In this document: in pieces, positions 14,391 to 26,933 of the stretch
Position numbering within the stretch: position 1 is the stretch's first letter
Layout: every line of letters starts with the position of its first letter
Assembly: GCA_029204225.1 (NCBI GenBank)
Contig: CM055110.1
Span: 14,472,914 to 14,536,913 of the forward strand
Direction: 5' to 3'
Length of the DNA: 64,000 nucleotides
From: Diphasiastrum complanatum
Taxonomy: Eukaryota > Streptophyta > Lycopodiopsida > Lycopodiales > Lycopodiaceae
The notes under the pieces: model-generated
Database searches by the model: none
What the model was told of the DNA's origin: nothing
The model's input: only the letters and a program-made list of their open reading frames with translations
Made by a program: the position numbers and the translations under genes

Positions 14391-14537
14391 CTTTTTGGTT
14401 CAATGACTACACTTGCGGCATTTCAACAGTACTTGAACGATATATTTCGTCCATGTCTGGGTCAATGTGGAGTGGTGTTCTTAGATGATGTGTTCATCTA
14501 CATAGGAACGTTCAAGAACCATGAGAGAATTCCATGA
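14391..14537 (+). pseudogene. pol: Ty3/gypsy RT fragment (palm core only)
   Basis: A 49-codon frame (stop at 14,535-14,537) reads LFGSMTTLAAFQQYLNDIFR, then GVVFLDDVFIYI and FKNHER, which matches the RT core around the catalytic LDD. The usual PFGLTNAP motif is degraded to LFGSMTTLA. No flanking pol sequence is preserved. Confidence 0.82.
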
Positions 14538-16640
14538 CTAGAAGTATCTCCTGAAATTGGTTGTGATTATGATCTTGTATCTAGGTATAAGATAGCCAAA
14601 TAGTCTTTTTGACTTTTTGGGAAACAGATCTAAAAGTAGAGAATTCTTGGAGGGAAAGCTGGTGGCATGGGACATCAGTGATTCCAAAGAAGATTTCTTG
14701 TGCAAGAATGATCGGTAGACCAATGGTTAGTGATTATTGTAATGGTAATACTAATAGAGAGATCCATTGGTTTTCTTTTTTAGGATATTCTAGAAAATTA
14801 GAAGATATAGATCTAGATTCCAAATGGTATCTCATTATTTACAAAATCTAGAGGCCCTTAATTAATCTATATCTCTTTTATTTTTTATTTTTAAAAATTT
14901 CTTAAATACGAGACAATTGGTTTGAGATTCATATAATTCCTTCCAATGTATAACTATGTTCTGAAGGACTAATTATAGTTATATGAAATTATACTTCCAT
15001 ATAAGCTTGTGAATATGGCTCAGAATCTATTGATGTTTTCAATTGATTCAATGGACTTTAGACTTCCTAGGCATGAATAATTATCTCTATTTGATAGTTG
15101 ATTATTGAGATATAATATTTCTATCACTTGGGATAAGATATTTTATGATTTTGAAAATCATCCAGTTTGTAATAGTATTGGATACTCATTACTGACTTTT
15201 TTCGGACCTTTGATATCTTATACGTTGTCTTCTGAGAACTTTTTGATGGAAATTATGACAAAAAATTTAAAAGGGGGAGAAGAAATATATGAATAAATTT
15301 CGATGAATCAGCCAGTTGCATAGATTTTTTTGTGAAAAATTCAGAATGTGTGCAAAGGTTGAACTATCCAACTAAAATAGAGGAACACTCTAGTGATTGT
15401 TCTGAATAACCTGGAACTAGAGCAGTTTTGGGGGTAATGAACTGTGAGATATTCATGTATATGGATAGTGGTGGTAAAGATAAAATTAAGGTTCCGATGA
15501 TCGGTTTCCCAAGTGCCATTTTGTTATGGATAGGATTAGGTGAAATAAAGTTTTAATTTTAATCTCATGTCAAAGATGTCTGTATAAGTCAGTCTAATCT
15601 TGGTTTGAATACTAAGATCTGATCTAGGTTGATTGGTTGAAGGAATTTTGTTAGTAACTATATGATGGTTGGAAAACTTGTGGAATTATTCACTTCAAAG
15701 ATTTCCCAGATATGTTATTTACTCATGAGAAATAGAATTTTTTTGTATCTGAGTTGCAAGATTATCAATGACTTATGTGAGTAACATATGCGGATTTTGG
15801 ATATATCTGCCAGAGTAACCTATTTTTATATATAGGAACATAGTTGGATATGTTGGTTACGTACATCCTAATCTTGTGGATCTACTATTTGTTTCCTATG
15901 TATTGAGTTTATATCGTATACTTAAAGTAGTCATAGACATATGAACAAGTAATCTTCAGAACAATTACTTGTACGTTAATGTCTCTTTCCGTGGAAAGGG
16001 TAATTCACTAATTATTGTTTATTTTGATCTATATTGCTTATAAGACACATGATTTCTGAGTCATCATGATTCATCTATAAAAGTTTTGTGCATTGAATAT
16101 AGAAGATTCTTGATATAGAATATTTCTTGAATGAGAAATATATCCTAAGTTATTGATTGTATCCCAGTGAGCTCATATTGGATGACAGAGTTAACCAATA
16201 TCAAGGATAACCACTAAATTAAGTTGGAATTCAGCAGAACTTTGTAAACTCTAGAAGTTGTTCAAGGTGTTCGTATACAGTTTATGTTGTTAAAGACTGG
16301 TGTCAAAATGGTCATTAATTACTTGGTTGATTGCAAAATTTGGAACTCATAATTTGGTTAAGAATCAGGTTGGAAGAATATTCTTGAAATCCAACAATTT
16401 TCCTTGGGGAATGATTCATATATTTCCTAAGTGGTATGTTGTACATATACTCCAGTATTTTTCAATGATTAAGTATGGGTTTGGAACTCTGTAAATTTTG
16501 ATTGACGAGTCATAAGATTCTAAATGTTTATGATTGATGGATCATAAATTGATACTTAATTAGCATTAGAAGATTATAAGAAAATGTGATGATTCTTAAG
16601 ATAATGAGTGATTCTTGATTAATTGACCTAATGTCTTAAG
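14538..16640. other. Unassigned, strongly AT-rich
   Basis: Small frames at 14,609-14,851, 15,105-15,296 and 16,300-16,494 (+) show no motif I know. The stretch lies between a gypsy RT scrap and a copia relic and may be decayed pol, but I cannot show that. Confidence 0.3.
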
Positions 16641-16649
16641 TATGTTATT

Positions 16650-17800
16650 CAACTGACCGACAACAAATTTGTTGTCAAATTCGGGACATACAATACATTT
16701 GGTATGAGCTTCGATAATCCATTCTGAAAATTTAGTCTTATAGTACCTTCGCCTTCAATTCTCTGTGAGATGTTGTCTCCAAGGTGAACAAGTTTCTTGG
16801 TGTTGTAGGCCGAATAATCGATGAGCCATTTCCGGAATCAAGGAACCATTTCTCCGATTCGACATGGTGATGGTTCACCATAAAGACTTCTTGCTCATCG
16901 ACGTCTTCCTTGATCTTCTACTTTGTGTTGGTTGCATGGGCTTGCTAATCCGACTGCTTCTTCTTGTCATTGTTGAGCTTCAAGATTCGACGATCCTGGA
17001 TTTCATGGTCCCTCCTCTTGTTGTACCTGTAGAAGAGTCTTTTCTTGTTTTGAGTAGTTGGCTGATTAATTTGAGTCTCCTGTGGCTACTTTTAATTACT
17101 ATCATTCTATTGGACAACTTTCTTCTTCTATTGCTTCCTTGTATTCTTCTTGGTGAATAATGCTTGTGTCATTGATGGTGGACGAGCAGCATGATTAAGA
17201 CGAGCAACATGTTATATTTGAGTGTGTAGTTATCATCATCACCCAGTTTTCATAAGAGGATGGCAAATTGGATACTAAGGTCATAATAGCATCAGAGTCT
17301 TCGACCATTGAACCTATCACCACCATCTGCTCCATTAGAGTATTGAATTGATTAATGTGATTTTGAACAAAATCACAATCTGACATTCTAAGTGAGAAGA
17401 ACTTTCTCCTCAAATGTAGCTTCAAAGTGACATCCCTCACTTTGTATAGTGTACTCAATTTTTCCTAAGCTTCTTTTGAAGATTGGGCTTGTTTGATGTG
17501 GCCAATCTACGCGTCAGAGATGTTAAGGGTGATCAAGGCAAAAGCCTTGCCATCCTTGACCTTCCATTTGGAAATGGCTTGCTCATCGACACTGGGAATT
17601 AGTTCGGTTCCGGCGACAAATTCTCAAAGTTCTTTGGACATAATACAACCCTCATCTTGAATTTCCTTAAGTGGTAATTCAAACCGTCGAGTTCTACCAT
17701 TAGAGAAGACTGTGGGTGTGAATCCATTTGGAATTTCAGGATGAGTGTATGCAGATAGTAGATTATATGACTGAAAACAATTATAGTCAATCTACACTAT
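16650..17800 (-). pseudogene. gag-pol: Ty1/copia Gag-protease relic (copia-2)
   Basis: On the minus strand, starting near 17,800, come Gag segments with LDGLNYHLRKFKMRVVL, then MSDCDFVQNHINQFNTLMEQ and SNLPSSYENWV (17,195-17,458). A degenerate zinc knuckle follows (FYRYNKRRDH, cysteines replaced by R and Y, about 17,010-17,050). The copia protease then appears as KWFLDSGN (about 16,830), and after frameshifts LIPNVLYVPNLTTNLLSV (about 16,660-16,715). Integrase, RT and RNase H are absent. Several frameshifts and stops make it non-functional. Confidence 0.88.
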
Positions 17801-18207
17801 AGCAGAACAATCGTTCATATAATGTCAGTTCTAGTTCCACCTCCAAGAATCAGAGAGTAGATATTACTGCTCTGAAACCACCTCAGAGTTTGTTGACAGT
17901 GGAGAGCAGTCCAGTAGACGATGTGGTGCATTGTGTGCACCTGCGGGCCGCACATGAGATCCCATCTCCACCGTCTAGCCACCCGCCATGTTTTCCCTTT
18001 GACTCCAAAAGGGCTAGTACCAAGGGACAAGGATATTGTGTCTACAATGAGCTTATATGTGGGTGATGTTTTAGCCTCCATTTACTTATGGGACAAATGC
18101 ACTCTTTTTGGCGCCTTTTACGGAGTAGCTTGCATCCTCCAACACCTCCACTCAAGTGAGCACCGGGCGAATGACAACCCCCACTTACTCGTTCAAGACC
18201 CCCGCTT
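17801..18207 (-). other. Leader of copia-2
   Basis: This is the untranslated stretch between the PBS and the Gag start on the minus strand. The frame at 17,921-18,256 on the opposite strand has no recognisable domain and I do not treat it as a gene. Confidence 0.5.
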
Positions 18208-18220
18208 GGCTCTGATACCA
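18208..18220 (-). promoter_or_regulatory. Primer binding site of copia-2
   Basis: The minus strand reads TGGTATCAGAGCC immediately after an LTR end AATCCCAACA. It is complementary to initiator methionine tRNA, as in most plant copia elements. Confidence 0.92.
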
Positions 18221-18434
18221 TGTTGGGATTCGGTGCTATTCTCGTCGCGACAATGAGAAGCTAGCGGGGAATCCTCGGTGCATGCAACTACATCTATCAG
18301 ATCAGACCGACTCCGGCAAATCGAAGCCTGCCCTACTTGATCACAATTTTGAAGTCGCTGGATCTATACAATTGATTCCATGGCCATGCACAATTTATCT
18401 GAGTTGTTTAAATTTAGCTTTGCGGAAGCGTTTT
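18221..18434 (-). mobile_element. 5' LTR of copia-2 (inner end only)
   Basis: The LTR begins at the plus-strand TGTTGGGATT next to the PBS. I did not find a matching ...CCCAACA outer end, so the right limit given is only a lower bound and the LTR is probably truncated or longer than stated. Confidence 0.45.
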
Positions 18435-18476
18435 AGGTGAGGTGATTAGAACGACAGGTGAGGTGATTAGAACGAC
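18435..18476. repeat. Perfect 21-bp tandem duplication
   Basis: AGGTGAGGTGATTAGAACGAC occurs twice in direct succession without a mismatch. Confidence 0.95.
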
Positions 18477-18783
18477 AAATCGACATAAGCTGTGAGTCAT
18501 ATGAAACATTTAATCTACAAATAAGTTTATCTAATGGCATGAATCTATTTGAACGTAAAGCCACACAAATGACTAGACCCACTCCCCAGCCAAAAAATGT
18601 GCAGCAGATCTACATGCACTCCCCAGCCACAAAAGCAAATCCTGCAGCTACGGTGAACGGAGGTGTTGCAGCTCTCTCAGAACAAACTACTAGTGCCTGT
18701 CACAATGGAGCCAAAACAGAAAAAACTGTAGCAGGTCTACACGGTGATTTTTTGTGCTTCATTCATGGGGTTAGCGAATAAAA

Positions 18784-19010
18784 TCTGCCAGTTGCTCTTC
18801 AAGAAGAACTTGCTAGTTGTTGCTTGAGCTATTGCGTTTCAAAAACAGTTTGCCAGTTGTCATTTGAGTCCTAGATAGCCATCTGCCCGTTATATCTTTT
18901 GCTCAAGTTGCTTGCCAGTTGCAGAACAGCTTGCCAGTTGCCATTTGAGCCCCAGACAGATATCTATCGGTGATCTTTTGCTCAAGGACAGCCTGCCAGT
19001 TGCATCTTTT
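18784..19010. repeat. Diverged tandem repeat with TGCCAGTTGC core
   Basis: TGCCAGTTG or a close variant occurs about six times, in a diverged, irregularly spaced array whose longer units share ATTTGAG(T/C)CC, ATCTTTTGCTCAAG and the core. It has no coding interpretation and may be a leader region of an unseen retroelement. Confidence 0.6.
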
Positions 19011-19929
19011 GCGGTGTTTTTCTTCAAAATTCCTACTCGCACAGCTGCTTTGTGGCATCTACAGAGGTTAAGCTCCATCCATATCCACTGTAGGACCTCT
19101 GACATGAGGATGGAACCAGCTATGTAAGCGCACAATATCTGCTGAAATGAGCCACATATCTTCGTACTTGAGGCTGAGTAGCGATGGAGTGACATTCATC
19201 TGCCCATTTTCTGCCCATCTACAACTGCATTCATCTGCTCGTTTTCTGCCCACCATCTGCAGCCGCCTTCATTTGCTCGTTTTCCACTGTATTGAGCTCA
19301 TAGAGGGTTTCGTTTTTAGTGATGGAGGTCCGTTGCTGGAGATGAGGGAGTTCCAGCGCCAATTTTGACCTGCAGCTGCGCATTCATCTCATTCATCTGC
19401 TCAATGCTTTCTGGCTGCCCGTTCCTATTGCCTCCCTGCGCTGACCTAGTTCTTGAGGCCCACTCAACATTTTTGTGGATCTTAAGACTTTTTACTTATT
19501 TACAAAATTTCGCACCTGGATATTAGCCATGCAGGTCGTAAGATCCATCTTTTTCAGGTGCAGAAACTTTGAGGGCTGTATGGACCGAATTTCAGCCAAT
19601 CACCATTTTACAGGTTTTTGGTATCTTTTTTAACTATTACAGAATTCATCCACCTGAGGAACTGATAGATCTTCCCTTTCATGAATTCTCCAGCATTGTG
19701 CACAAAGTTTGTTTGGCCAAATCTGATTGGTTATGAGAAAATTTTAGTTTTTGAGGATGTTTTCACCGGAAGGAAATTTGCCCACCCTCCTAACCGATAG
19801 ATCTGGAGTTGCACAAACTCGTGGGACCATGCTCAAATTTACTTTAGTATCGATTTCTACGCCATAATGAAAAATCTAAAATTTCCATTATTTCATGAAA
19901 TATCAGAATTTGCCCACTTCATCAGTGAT
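19011..19929. other. Unassigned between two degenerate repeats
   Basis: CATTCATCTGC/TCGTTTTCTGCCCA phrases recur loosely at 19,190-19,290. No domain is recognised in any frame. Confidence 0.3.
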
Positions 19930-20345
19930 TGGTCTTTGCGGTTGCATTGCACACTTTAGCTGTCCGTGCGAGTCACTTTTGAGGTGTTGTGCAAGTCACT
20001 CATCGTGGGCGAGTAAGGTTGTTCCCGTGTGCGAGTCATTTTCACCCTGTCTACGAGTCATTTTACACCCCGTGTGCGAGTACTTCCTGTGCGAGTCATT
20101 CCCACGGGTTCTAGATCCACGGGTACAGGTTTGTGCAAGTCATATTCCGGTGCGAGTCATTTTGAGATGTTCTTCACTTCTTTTGACCGGTGCGAGTCAT
20201 TATGAGATGTTTTTCACCTCCTTCTGACCTGTACGAGCTTCTTATGCAAGTCATTTAACTTGTGTGGGTACTGAACATCTTATACGAGTCATTTTTGCTT
20301 GTGCGGGTACCGACCTTCTTATGCGAATCATTTTTCGCAATATAC
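19930..20345. repeat. Minisatellite-like array with GTGCGAGTCATT core
   Basis: GTGCGAGTCATT or close variants (GTGCAAGTCA, TACGAGTCATT, ATGCGAATCATT) recur about a dozen times with irregular spacing of roughly 20-50 bp. Spacer text also recurs (TTTGAGATGTTCTTCAC and ATGAGATGTTTTTCAC; GCGGGTACCGACCTTCTTATGC). The form is like the leader minisatellites upstream of the gypsy gag genes in this window. Confidence 0.65.
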
Positions 20346-20940
20346 GTCTAGATAATAACCCGTATGTTTTATCTGAGTGAAAGTAATCTAAGACATAATT
20401 GTCTTATTGCATGCTACATAAATGTTATACGTTATGACTTGTTTTTCTTTTGTAATAGTGTAACTATGGCCTTGTGCCAAGTTCGATACTGGATTGTAAG
20501 AGTTTGGTTTAAGAGTGCCATGCAATTTTTTCTATAGCGTTATCAGCTACAATTTTTCATTTTTTTCTCTTATTTCAAGTTTCGTTGTTGCCTATTTGCT
20601 TGTTCTATTGTCGTATGGTTTAGTGTGTTTTCTTTTACAGCTGCACCATAGATTTCATCAGCAATTTTATTCTACTTCTACAGTTGCAGTATGACACAAA
20701 TTGTCATTGCGATATATCTCTACATCTTTACCAATGATTTCAACAACTTTCAATAGGAACAAAAAGAGCAGTCAAGGGACTTCAACAACAAATGCTCAGT
20801 TTGGCAACAAAAGGAGCATCTTATCATACTGCAATCGTGATCCAGCAAAAGATCCATCTTTCCAACAAGATGGAATATCCACAACACCACCACCACCGTC
20901 ATTCGCAATAAGTAGTTGGCTTTACATAAGCGATACAATA
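20346..20940. other. Unassigned; proline/serine-rich frame
   Basis: A frame at 20,701-21,126 continues into repeat R2a but its second half is repeat sequence. The unique half has TTPPPPS and no domain. I do not call it a gene. Confidence 0.3.
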
Positions 20941-22519
20941 TCCACGTTTTTCCAATTGCCTCACCATGGCCATCAAATCATCAATAAAGTGGCAGCTTGT
21001 ACCAGTGAAGGGCTCTCAAGTCACATCAAACGCAAAATCTATGTGCAAAATGACGCAGACGACAAGTGTTCCTACGAATGCCAACAACGATGCCTCATTG
21101 GAAAAATGTACATTGAGAAGTGGTAATCGTGTCTCAAGCCATACTACCACTATTGTACATCATCCATTTGATCATTTGCAGAGGTCGCAATAAGCACAAG
21201 TCATCACTGAGTGAAATCCCATAGGCCTATGTAAACTGAAGAACTCTCAAGTCAATCAGAGATTGAAGTTATGAGTGCACAATCTCAATGACAAAGCTAT
21301 TTTCAAAGGCGAGCAATGATGATTCCGTGGAGAATTGTACAAAAAGCATTGGTTATATTATGGAGAGATATGGAAAACCACACAAGACTTATCTCATTCC
21401 TTTTTTCCATCCATCCATTCCCTCATATTCCACCATATGATAAATCTTGAAACTTCATCTCACTTCTCCCATCCTTGTTTCAAGCCCTCATTTCCACCCG
21501 ATGGATCGATCTGAACTTGCCCTGGGTTATGAATTGAAATACGTTGTAAAGCAAACAATTGTACGACATCTATAGTAGACCACTGATGTTGTTTAAAAGC
21601 TCCAAGGGAATAAAGCAAGAATGATAGAGGCTCTCACCAATAAAATGCCAGCCGTGTCATCGCAAAGAGATCAGCTTCTTGATAACTCAAAGGCACATGA
21701 CTATGTGTATGAAAAAAAAAATGTCATACAAGTCTCTAGATACAATTGCTACAATTCAAAGAGCTCTCAAACTATGCAAAGAGCTCAAAGAAGTTGCAGT
21801 GGCACAACAACGTCAAAAGAGGAGATCTATGTCAACAAAGTATTTTCAGAGACAATAGTTTATCAACTATAGTACCTTTGTGTTCGTGAAGCAGACAAAT
21901 CTATGCCATCCACAACATACCATTGATATAGTTTGGCGCTTGAAGCAACGAACTCAAGGATGTTAGAGGTTTCCAACAATGATTATGAGCCATGTCTTAA
22001 GTCCAAAAAAATAAAATCGACAAGCTAACAGCTTGTTGATCATTCAAATGAAAAAAGAAAAAGAAAAAAGAGGCCACACGCCTCTATACATTCGTGACCA
22101 CTTGAAGGGCTCTTGAACTCCGTGATGAATTCAAACAACTACAAGAAATGTCAAATCGAAAATCTCTGCTGACCAAAGTGCTTTCAAAAGATAGTAATGA
22201 GCAAAGAAATTTGTATCCATCCTGCCCCATCGATCATTCCACCTTCACCACTTCCGAGATTACAACACCCCCTATCACACCCACTCCATCTTCATCTCAC
22301 TGCCGTTCAGCAACCCCTTGTGTGGCATTCACATCATGTCTCAAGAAATACTAAGCTTGTGTACATCATCCGTTGAATCATTTGCGTGAGCAATTGGAAG
22401 CCAGTCATCAACGAGCCAACTCCACCCTACTGACACTCATACTTCTTCAAAGATTCATCTCCTACGGAGCAGCACTTTACAAAAACTTCCACATCTACAA
22501 ACTGCATCAATTTTTTACT
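20941..22519 (+). repeat. Dispersed repeat R2a (direct pair with 35,814-37,400)
   Basis: This block of about 1.58 kb is repeated in the same orientation at 35,814-37,400 with high nucleotide identity, from TCCACGTTTTTCCAATTGCC to CACATCTACAAACTGCATC. The pair shares a 68-codon frame (22,148-22,354 here, beginning MSNRKSLLTKVLSKD), but indels between the copies break most other frames. In the other copy the repeat is followed by a polypurine tract and an LTR, so R2 is probably the 3' internal part of an LTR retroelement lacking recognisable pol. Confidence 0.85.
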
Positions 22520-22554
22520 CCTCCAGCATCATAAGGAGTGGGGTTTTAGCATTG

Positions 22555-23109
22555 CTAAGCTAAACAAGTGTTGATTCTTCTCCATGAAGACCTAGGCTCG
22601 AGTCCATTTGCACTCCAAACTTGATAGACTTCATGTGGTTGAATTACGTTGCACATGGATGGTGGGAGTAATTCATTGCCAGAATAACTTGAGCAAATGC
22701 TTCAGCTATCTTTCAACATGTCTTCCATTAAGTGGCTTGTTGGTGAAAATTTGATATCTATTGGAGGTCCAACTTCCTACCCTCTACTTGAGTTCAAAAG
22801 TTCAACTTTAATCAATCTAACAAATGATGACATACAAAGAAGAGAAAAATAAAATGTGTTATTAACCTTTAAAAGTCTTCCAAGTCCATTCCTTTCAGTC
22901 TTTCTACCATAAAAAACTAGAAGCTCCAGATTAAATTCTATGAAATAACTACTTTAGCCACAAGCTGACTAATGCATTTTTGGAGATATAGCTTAAACAA
23001 AATAGGCAAACTGGTTCCTCCACTTTGATATTCAACTTGCAAGCATGAATACATTGTAATATCATACAAGAATAAGCATGACAACATATTGCACAAAAAC
23101 ATTTGAGTA

Positions 23110-23183
<74 letters not shown>
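22555..23183 (+). repeat. Left arm of a 0.63-kb inverted repeat
   Basis: The reverse complement of this arm matches 29,143-29,795 closely, from GCTTAGC at the outer end to the inner microsatellite. The arm ends inward with (GT)n at 23,114-23,152 and (GA)n at 23,152-23,183, and the partner ends inward with the reverse complement of the same compound array. Beyond the GA tract the two sides are unrelated. About 6 kb lies between the arms. Confidence 0.88.
23114..23183. repeat. Compound (GT)n(GA)n microsatellite
   Basis: About 19 GT units pass directly into about 16 GA units at the inner end of the inverted-repeat arm. Confidence 0.97.
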
Positions 23184-23185
<2 letters not shown>

Positions 23186-24020
23186 ACAAGATTTCACATA
23201 GTCCCTCTACCAAACCCTTTGAACCCTTCAATTTATAGCATAACAAGTAAAAATACAGTTGTATAAAGTTTAACAGTATAGAGTACCATAAAGCGAAGCA
23301 AGTTTTAAGACACCCAGCTGTTACCTGCCACCATCCCACACAACAAAACCGCACAAGTTAGTCGCGTGAGGAAGACGGGTGTCATAGCTGAGCATCAGTT
23401 GTTATCCATGTCCGAAACAAGATTCACTATTTTATCAGCTAGGTTGCATTAAAAACAAGTACGTCCAATCTTTCCAATCATTCATTTCTTAACTTAGCAA
23501 TACGTCCTGCCCTTTTAACGTAGTCGTATTAGGGTAGAGGCCATACTGATCAGTATAGGAACAAAAAGAACGTATTAGTTTCACATATACATTCTACATG
23601 TAAGCAGCTATCTTTCATTACACAGATGGACAGAGATTGGGGCGATGGTCACAGCGCTAGGTACTAGAGCACCACCGTGCTATACTAGCCCCCACAAGCC
23701 TCCCATATCAGTTTACCGGGAGTCCAAGCGCTGAACAACTTGGGAAAATCCATGCCATTCAAGTGTACCATGGTCGAGCTCTATATAATTATTTGACTTT
23801 ACTTATATTAACCAGACACTGGACGCAGAAAACAACAAAAAAAAAATTTTTAACTCACGCTCATGTTACCTACCGCACATGTAGGATCAGCCTATACTGG
23901 ATTTATTACTTAAAAAAACATTACACGCAAGGTTTGCAAATCATCATAACTACGTGAGTAAAATCATGGTACCAAGTTAGGTCACCCACCATATTGGTGA
24001 TATATAGTAAAGCGTCATAC
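23184..24020. other. Unassigned
   Basis: No recognisable domain, LTR end or repeat. Confidence 0.3.
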
Positions 24021-24391
24021 ATTAGAGGAGTTCTAAATCCAAAAAAGACCCTTTGTAAAGATTCTTTTTATATTTTTTTATTACACATGGACCAATCAAA
24101 ATGCTCAAATTTGAAATCTACGTAACGTAACTTTTTGAGTCCACAATTTTGATTCCACACTAAAAATGGCATAACTTTTTAGTGGTAAGTCCAAATTTAG
24201 TGGAGTTTGGTGCATTGGAAAGCACTTGACAAGAGCTTTCCAATGATATGTTAGATGACATACTTTTGAGCTACGATTAAAAAGTTATGGCAAGTCAAAT
24301 GTATTAGTGTTATAATATTTTAATAATATAAACTACATCTTGCACAAATGCTTAAAGGGTCTTTTTGGAGCTCAAAACTCCTCTAATGCCT
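24021..24391. mobile_element. Foldback MITE
   Basis: The ends are imperfect inverted repeats of about 36 bp: CATTAGAGGAGTT...AAAAGACCCTTTG at left and AAAGGGTCTTTTTGG...AACTCCTCTAATG at right. Inner segments also pair (GGCATAACTTTTTAG at about 24,169 with TAAAAAGTTATGGC at about 24,280; TGGAAAGC with GCTTTCCA at 24,215-24,243), so most of the element could fold into one hairpin. It has no coding capacity. I could not identify a target-site duplication, so the superfamily is open. Confidence 0.75.
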
Positions 24392-25766
24392 GAATGAGAG
24401 TTGAAGTCATCTCTTGTGAACTATCCATCTTCAGCTGCTTAAACGAATCACCCACATGCTAAGGCATTCACACCGAAGGTATTGGATTAAGTATAGAGTA
24501 TTCTTGAAGCTTGACAGAGTCATTATCAATAGCTAGCTACTTACTTATTCATAGATTAATCGTATGGCTTTTCATTCTTCGAGAGCATTTTCCACCATAT
24601 ACAGATTATTAGCAATGGCAATCACTATTACTCAAGAGCATATTAGCATATCCAGCCACTTTTTTACTACTTCATTTTTCGTAATCACAGCCATCATAAT
24701 ACTAGTTTATTAGAGACAGATCCCATCATCCTCTTTATCAAACCAAAAGAGCAATCGTATGTAGCAATACTACGTACAAATTACAGCCAATCGAGTATAG
24801 TAAGAGCATTCTTATCAACTATATTCATGCTACAGATCTGGTAAATCCAGAAACCAACTGGAAAAACAACGATCCATCGCATTTTTGAACGCATTACGTA
24901 TTGAAAAATGCAAGCAACATTGCTCATACAAAGAGCATATGGTAGATCACTGTAGTTCAAGCGTTAATACTCAAAAAACTGGCATTGGCCAGCGGCCAGA
25001 TCCGCATCAGAGAGGGCGCTGACCAGCGATTAAACACTTTCCAGAAAAATTGATAATGATATTCAACCATTGGTTTGCTGTCCAACGCTTTTCATAAGCC
25101 AAAAAAGGTTGAAAAAATACCTGAAAAATTGCCCACGTTTGCCCATTGGGACAGCAATTGCTTGTAGTATTATTCAATCCCAATATGCCAGTCAAACCTT
25201 GCTACTACACAATGGTAATCACAACACCCTGTGAGCATTCATCCTTAGCATGCATGCTTCCTTATCAGCGAGCTACCATTCAAAACACTCTCACCTTTCT
25301 TTGCAATACGATTGTTCTTCCAATAGCATCCACGAACGTTCTCTTCAATCACAATCACCGTACGGTAGAGCACTAGGAAAGCAAGAATGAGGGAGAGAGA
25401 GAGAGCAAGACAACATGAGGGAAAGTGAATAGGGTTGTGTGAATTCCCTCTTTATAGAACTAGAGGACACTTAGGTGTACTAAGTGCAAATTGCTGCTCA
25501 CCGTTAGATTGACTGTCCATAATGTGCATTGATCCTGGCCATTGAAAGATTCACAACTTTTTCACCATTTAAAAAAAGAAAACTTTTTCTATTAAGGGGG
25601 GTCTTTTATCATAGTAGGCATTTTTTTGCCACCACTAGCCAATAAGGTTAGTATGCGACATTTACATTCCACAGAGGTTTGCGAAGTGAATAAAGCGATA
25701 TATGTACGTAACAGAGCCCATGTTGGTGTAATCAAGAGCCCGAAGAATAGGTGCGTTCATGAGGGC
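24392..25766. other. Unassigned, near the 3' end of gypsy-2
   Basis: No protein motif recognised. On the minus strand this lies downstream of gypsy-2 protease/RT and could hold decayed pol or LTR sequence. A GA-rich patch lies near 25,388-25,405. Confidence 0.3.
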
Positions 25767-26933
25767 TTACTTCAACTGATTGAATATGATATCCGTCCAT
25801 TTGGGAACAACAACCACCTTATAGATTAATCGTGCTTTATTAGCAAAATCGAAAATAAAGCAACGATAATAGTTGGCGTGGCCTAGGAATGAATATACTT
25901 CTCTAAAAGTGCGTGGTTTTGGTAGAATTTGGATGATCAAGATGTTTTCAGGGTCAATACCATTTTTGGAAATGATATGTCCTAAAACAATATCGTGTTT
26001 TACACAATCAATCGTAGCCAAACTGTGACTCCAGTTTATGATATCGGTAGATTTAACATAATGATCTTTCTCTTGGGTGGACTGAAATGGCTCAGACACA
26101 GAATTTGTAGTGGATGAATCATCATCATGGTATCGTGCTAGTTTGAGTTTTCTAGATGAATCAATTGTAACGGACATCTCCCTATTACCAAAAGTTACTC
26201 GCCCTTTGCTCCAGTCATAAATGACCTTTGCATTGGTGAGCCAAGGTCGACCAAGCAGCAACTCATAAGAATAGGCGTTATTAGGAATATCAAGTACAAC
26301 TAGGTCTATGGAGAATTTGAGGCCTCCCAACTTAATCAAAATTTGTGGAAGGAACCCTGTAGGGCGGACCACACTTTGATCGGCCATCCTGAGCTGACAA
26401 GTGGATTTGGTGAGTTTGTCTTTCAAGTTCCATTCCAACATGAGAGATGTGGAGATGATATTGACACCTGAGCCACCATCTAACACAACTAATACCTCTC
26501 GAGATTGGCGATGAGTAGCTGGAATCTTGATATTGCCCCTCTCACTGAGTGGATTAGTTAGGTGTAATGGCATTTTAGACAACTCGTCAGGGGTAGGGAT
26601 TTCAGTGGATTGGAGGTGTTGTTTCCATTTATCCACATGCTTCCATAAAACATGAAAAGGAAGTTTGACATTCGCTTGTAATAAATCTCCCCAGACTTCA
26701 GTGCTTTCAAATGTTTTATTCTCGAAAGGCATGTTTGGTACTTTATGGGAGCTAGAAGAGTTTTGGTCTGCATTTTGAATTTGTTGATGATATTTGTGAT
26801 GTAGCCTAATTTCTTCTGTTGGTTGAGGATACACAATGGGCGTGGATAATTCGCTTGGAGGTACGGTGTGTTGTTGGATTTTGTTCGGTGCAATGGTATT
26901 GGCTTGGCATTGTGTGCTCGAGTCAAGACCCAT
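25767..26933 (-). pseudogene. pol: Ty3/gypsy protease fused to RT thumb by internal deletion (gypsy-2)
   Basis: A 388-codon minus-strand frame encodes a retropepsin-like protease and then the end of RT. The protease region has VVLDGGSGVNII, where the usual D-S-G triad has become D-G-G, then QLRMADQ and ELLLGRPWL about 75 residues later. After an acidic linker the frame jumps to IVLGHIISKNGI and FREVYSFLGHANYYR, the thumb/connection of RT, so the palm with the catalytic YxDD-type motif has been deleted in frame. The remaining protein could not reverse-transcribe. Gag lies upstream on the same strand. Confidence 0.88.
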
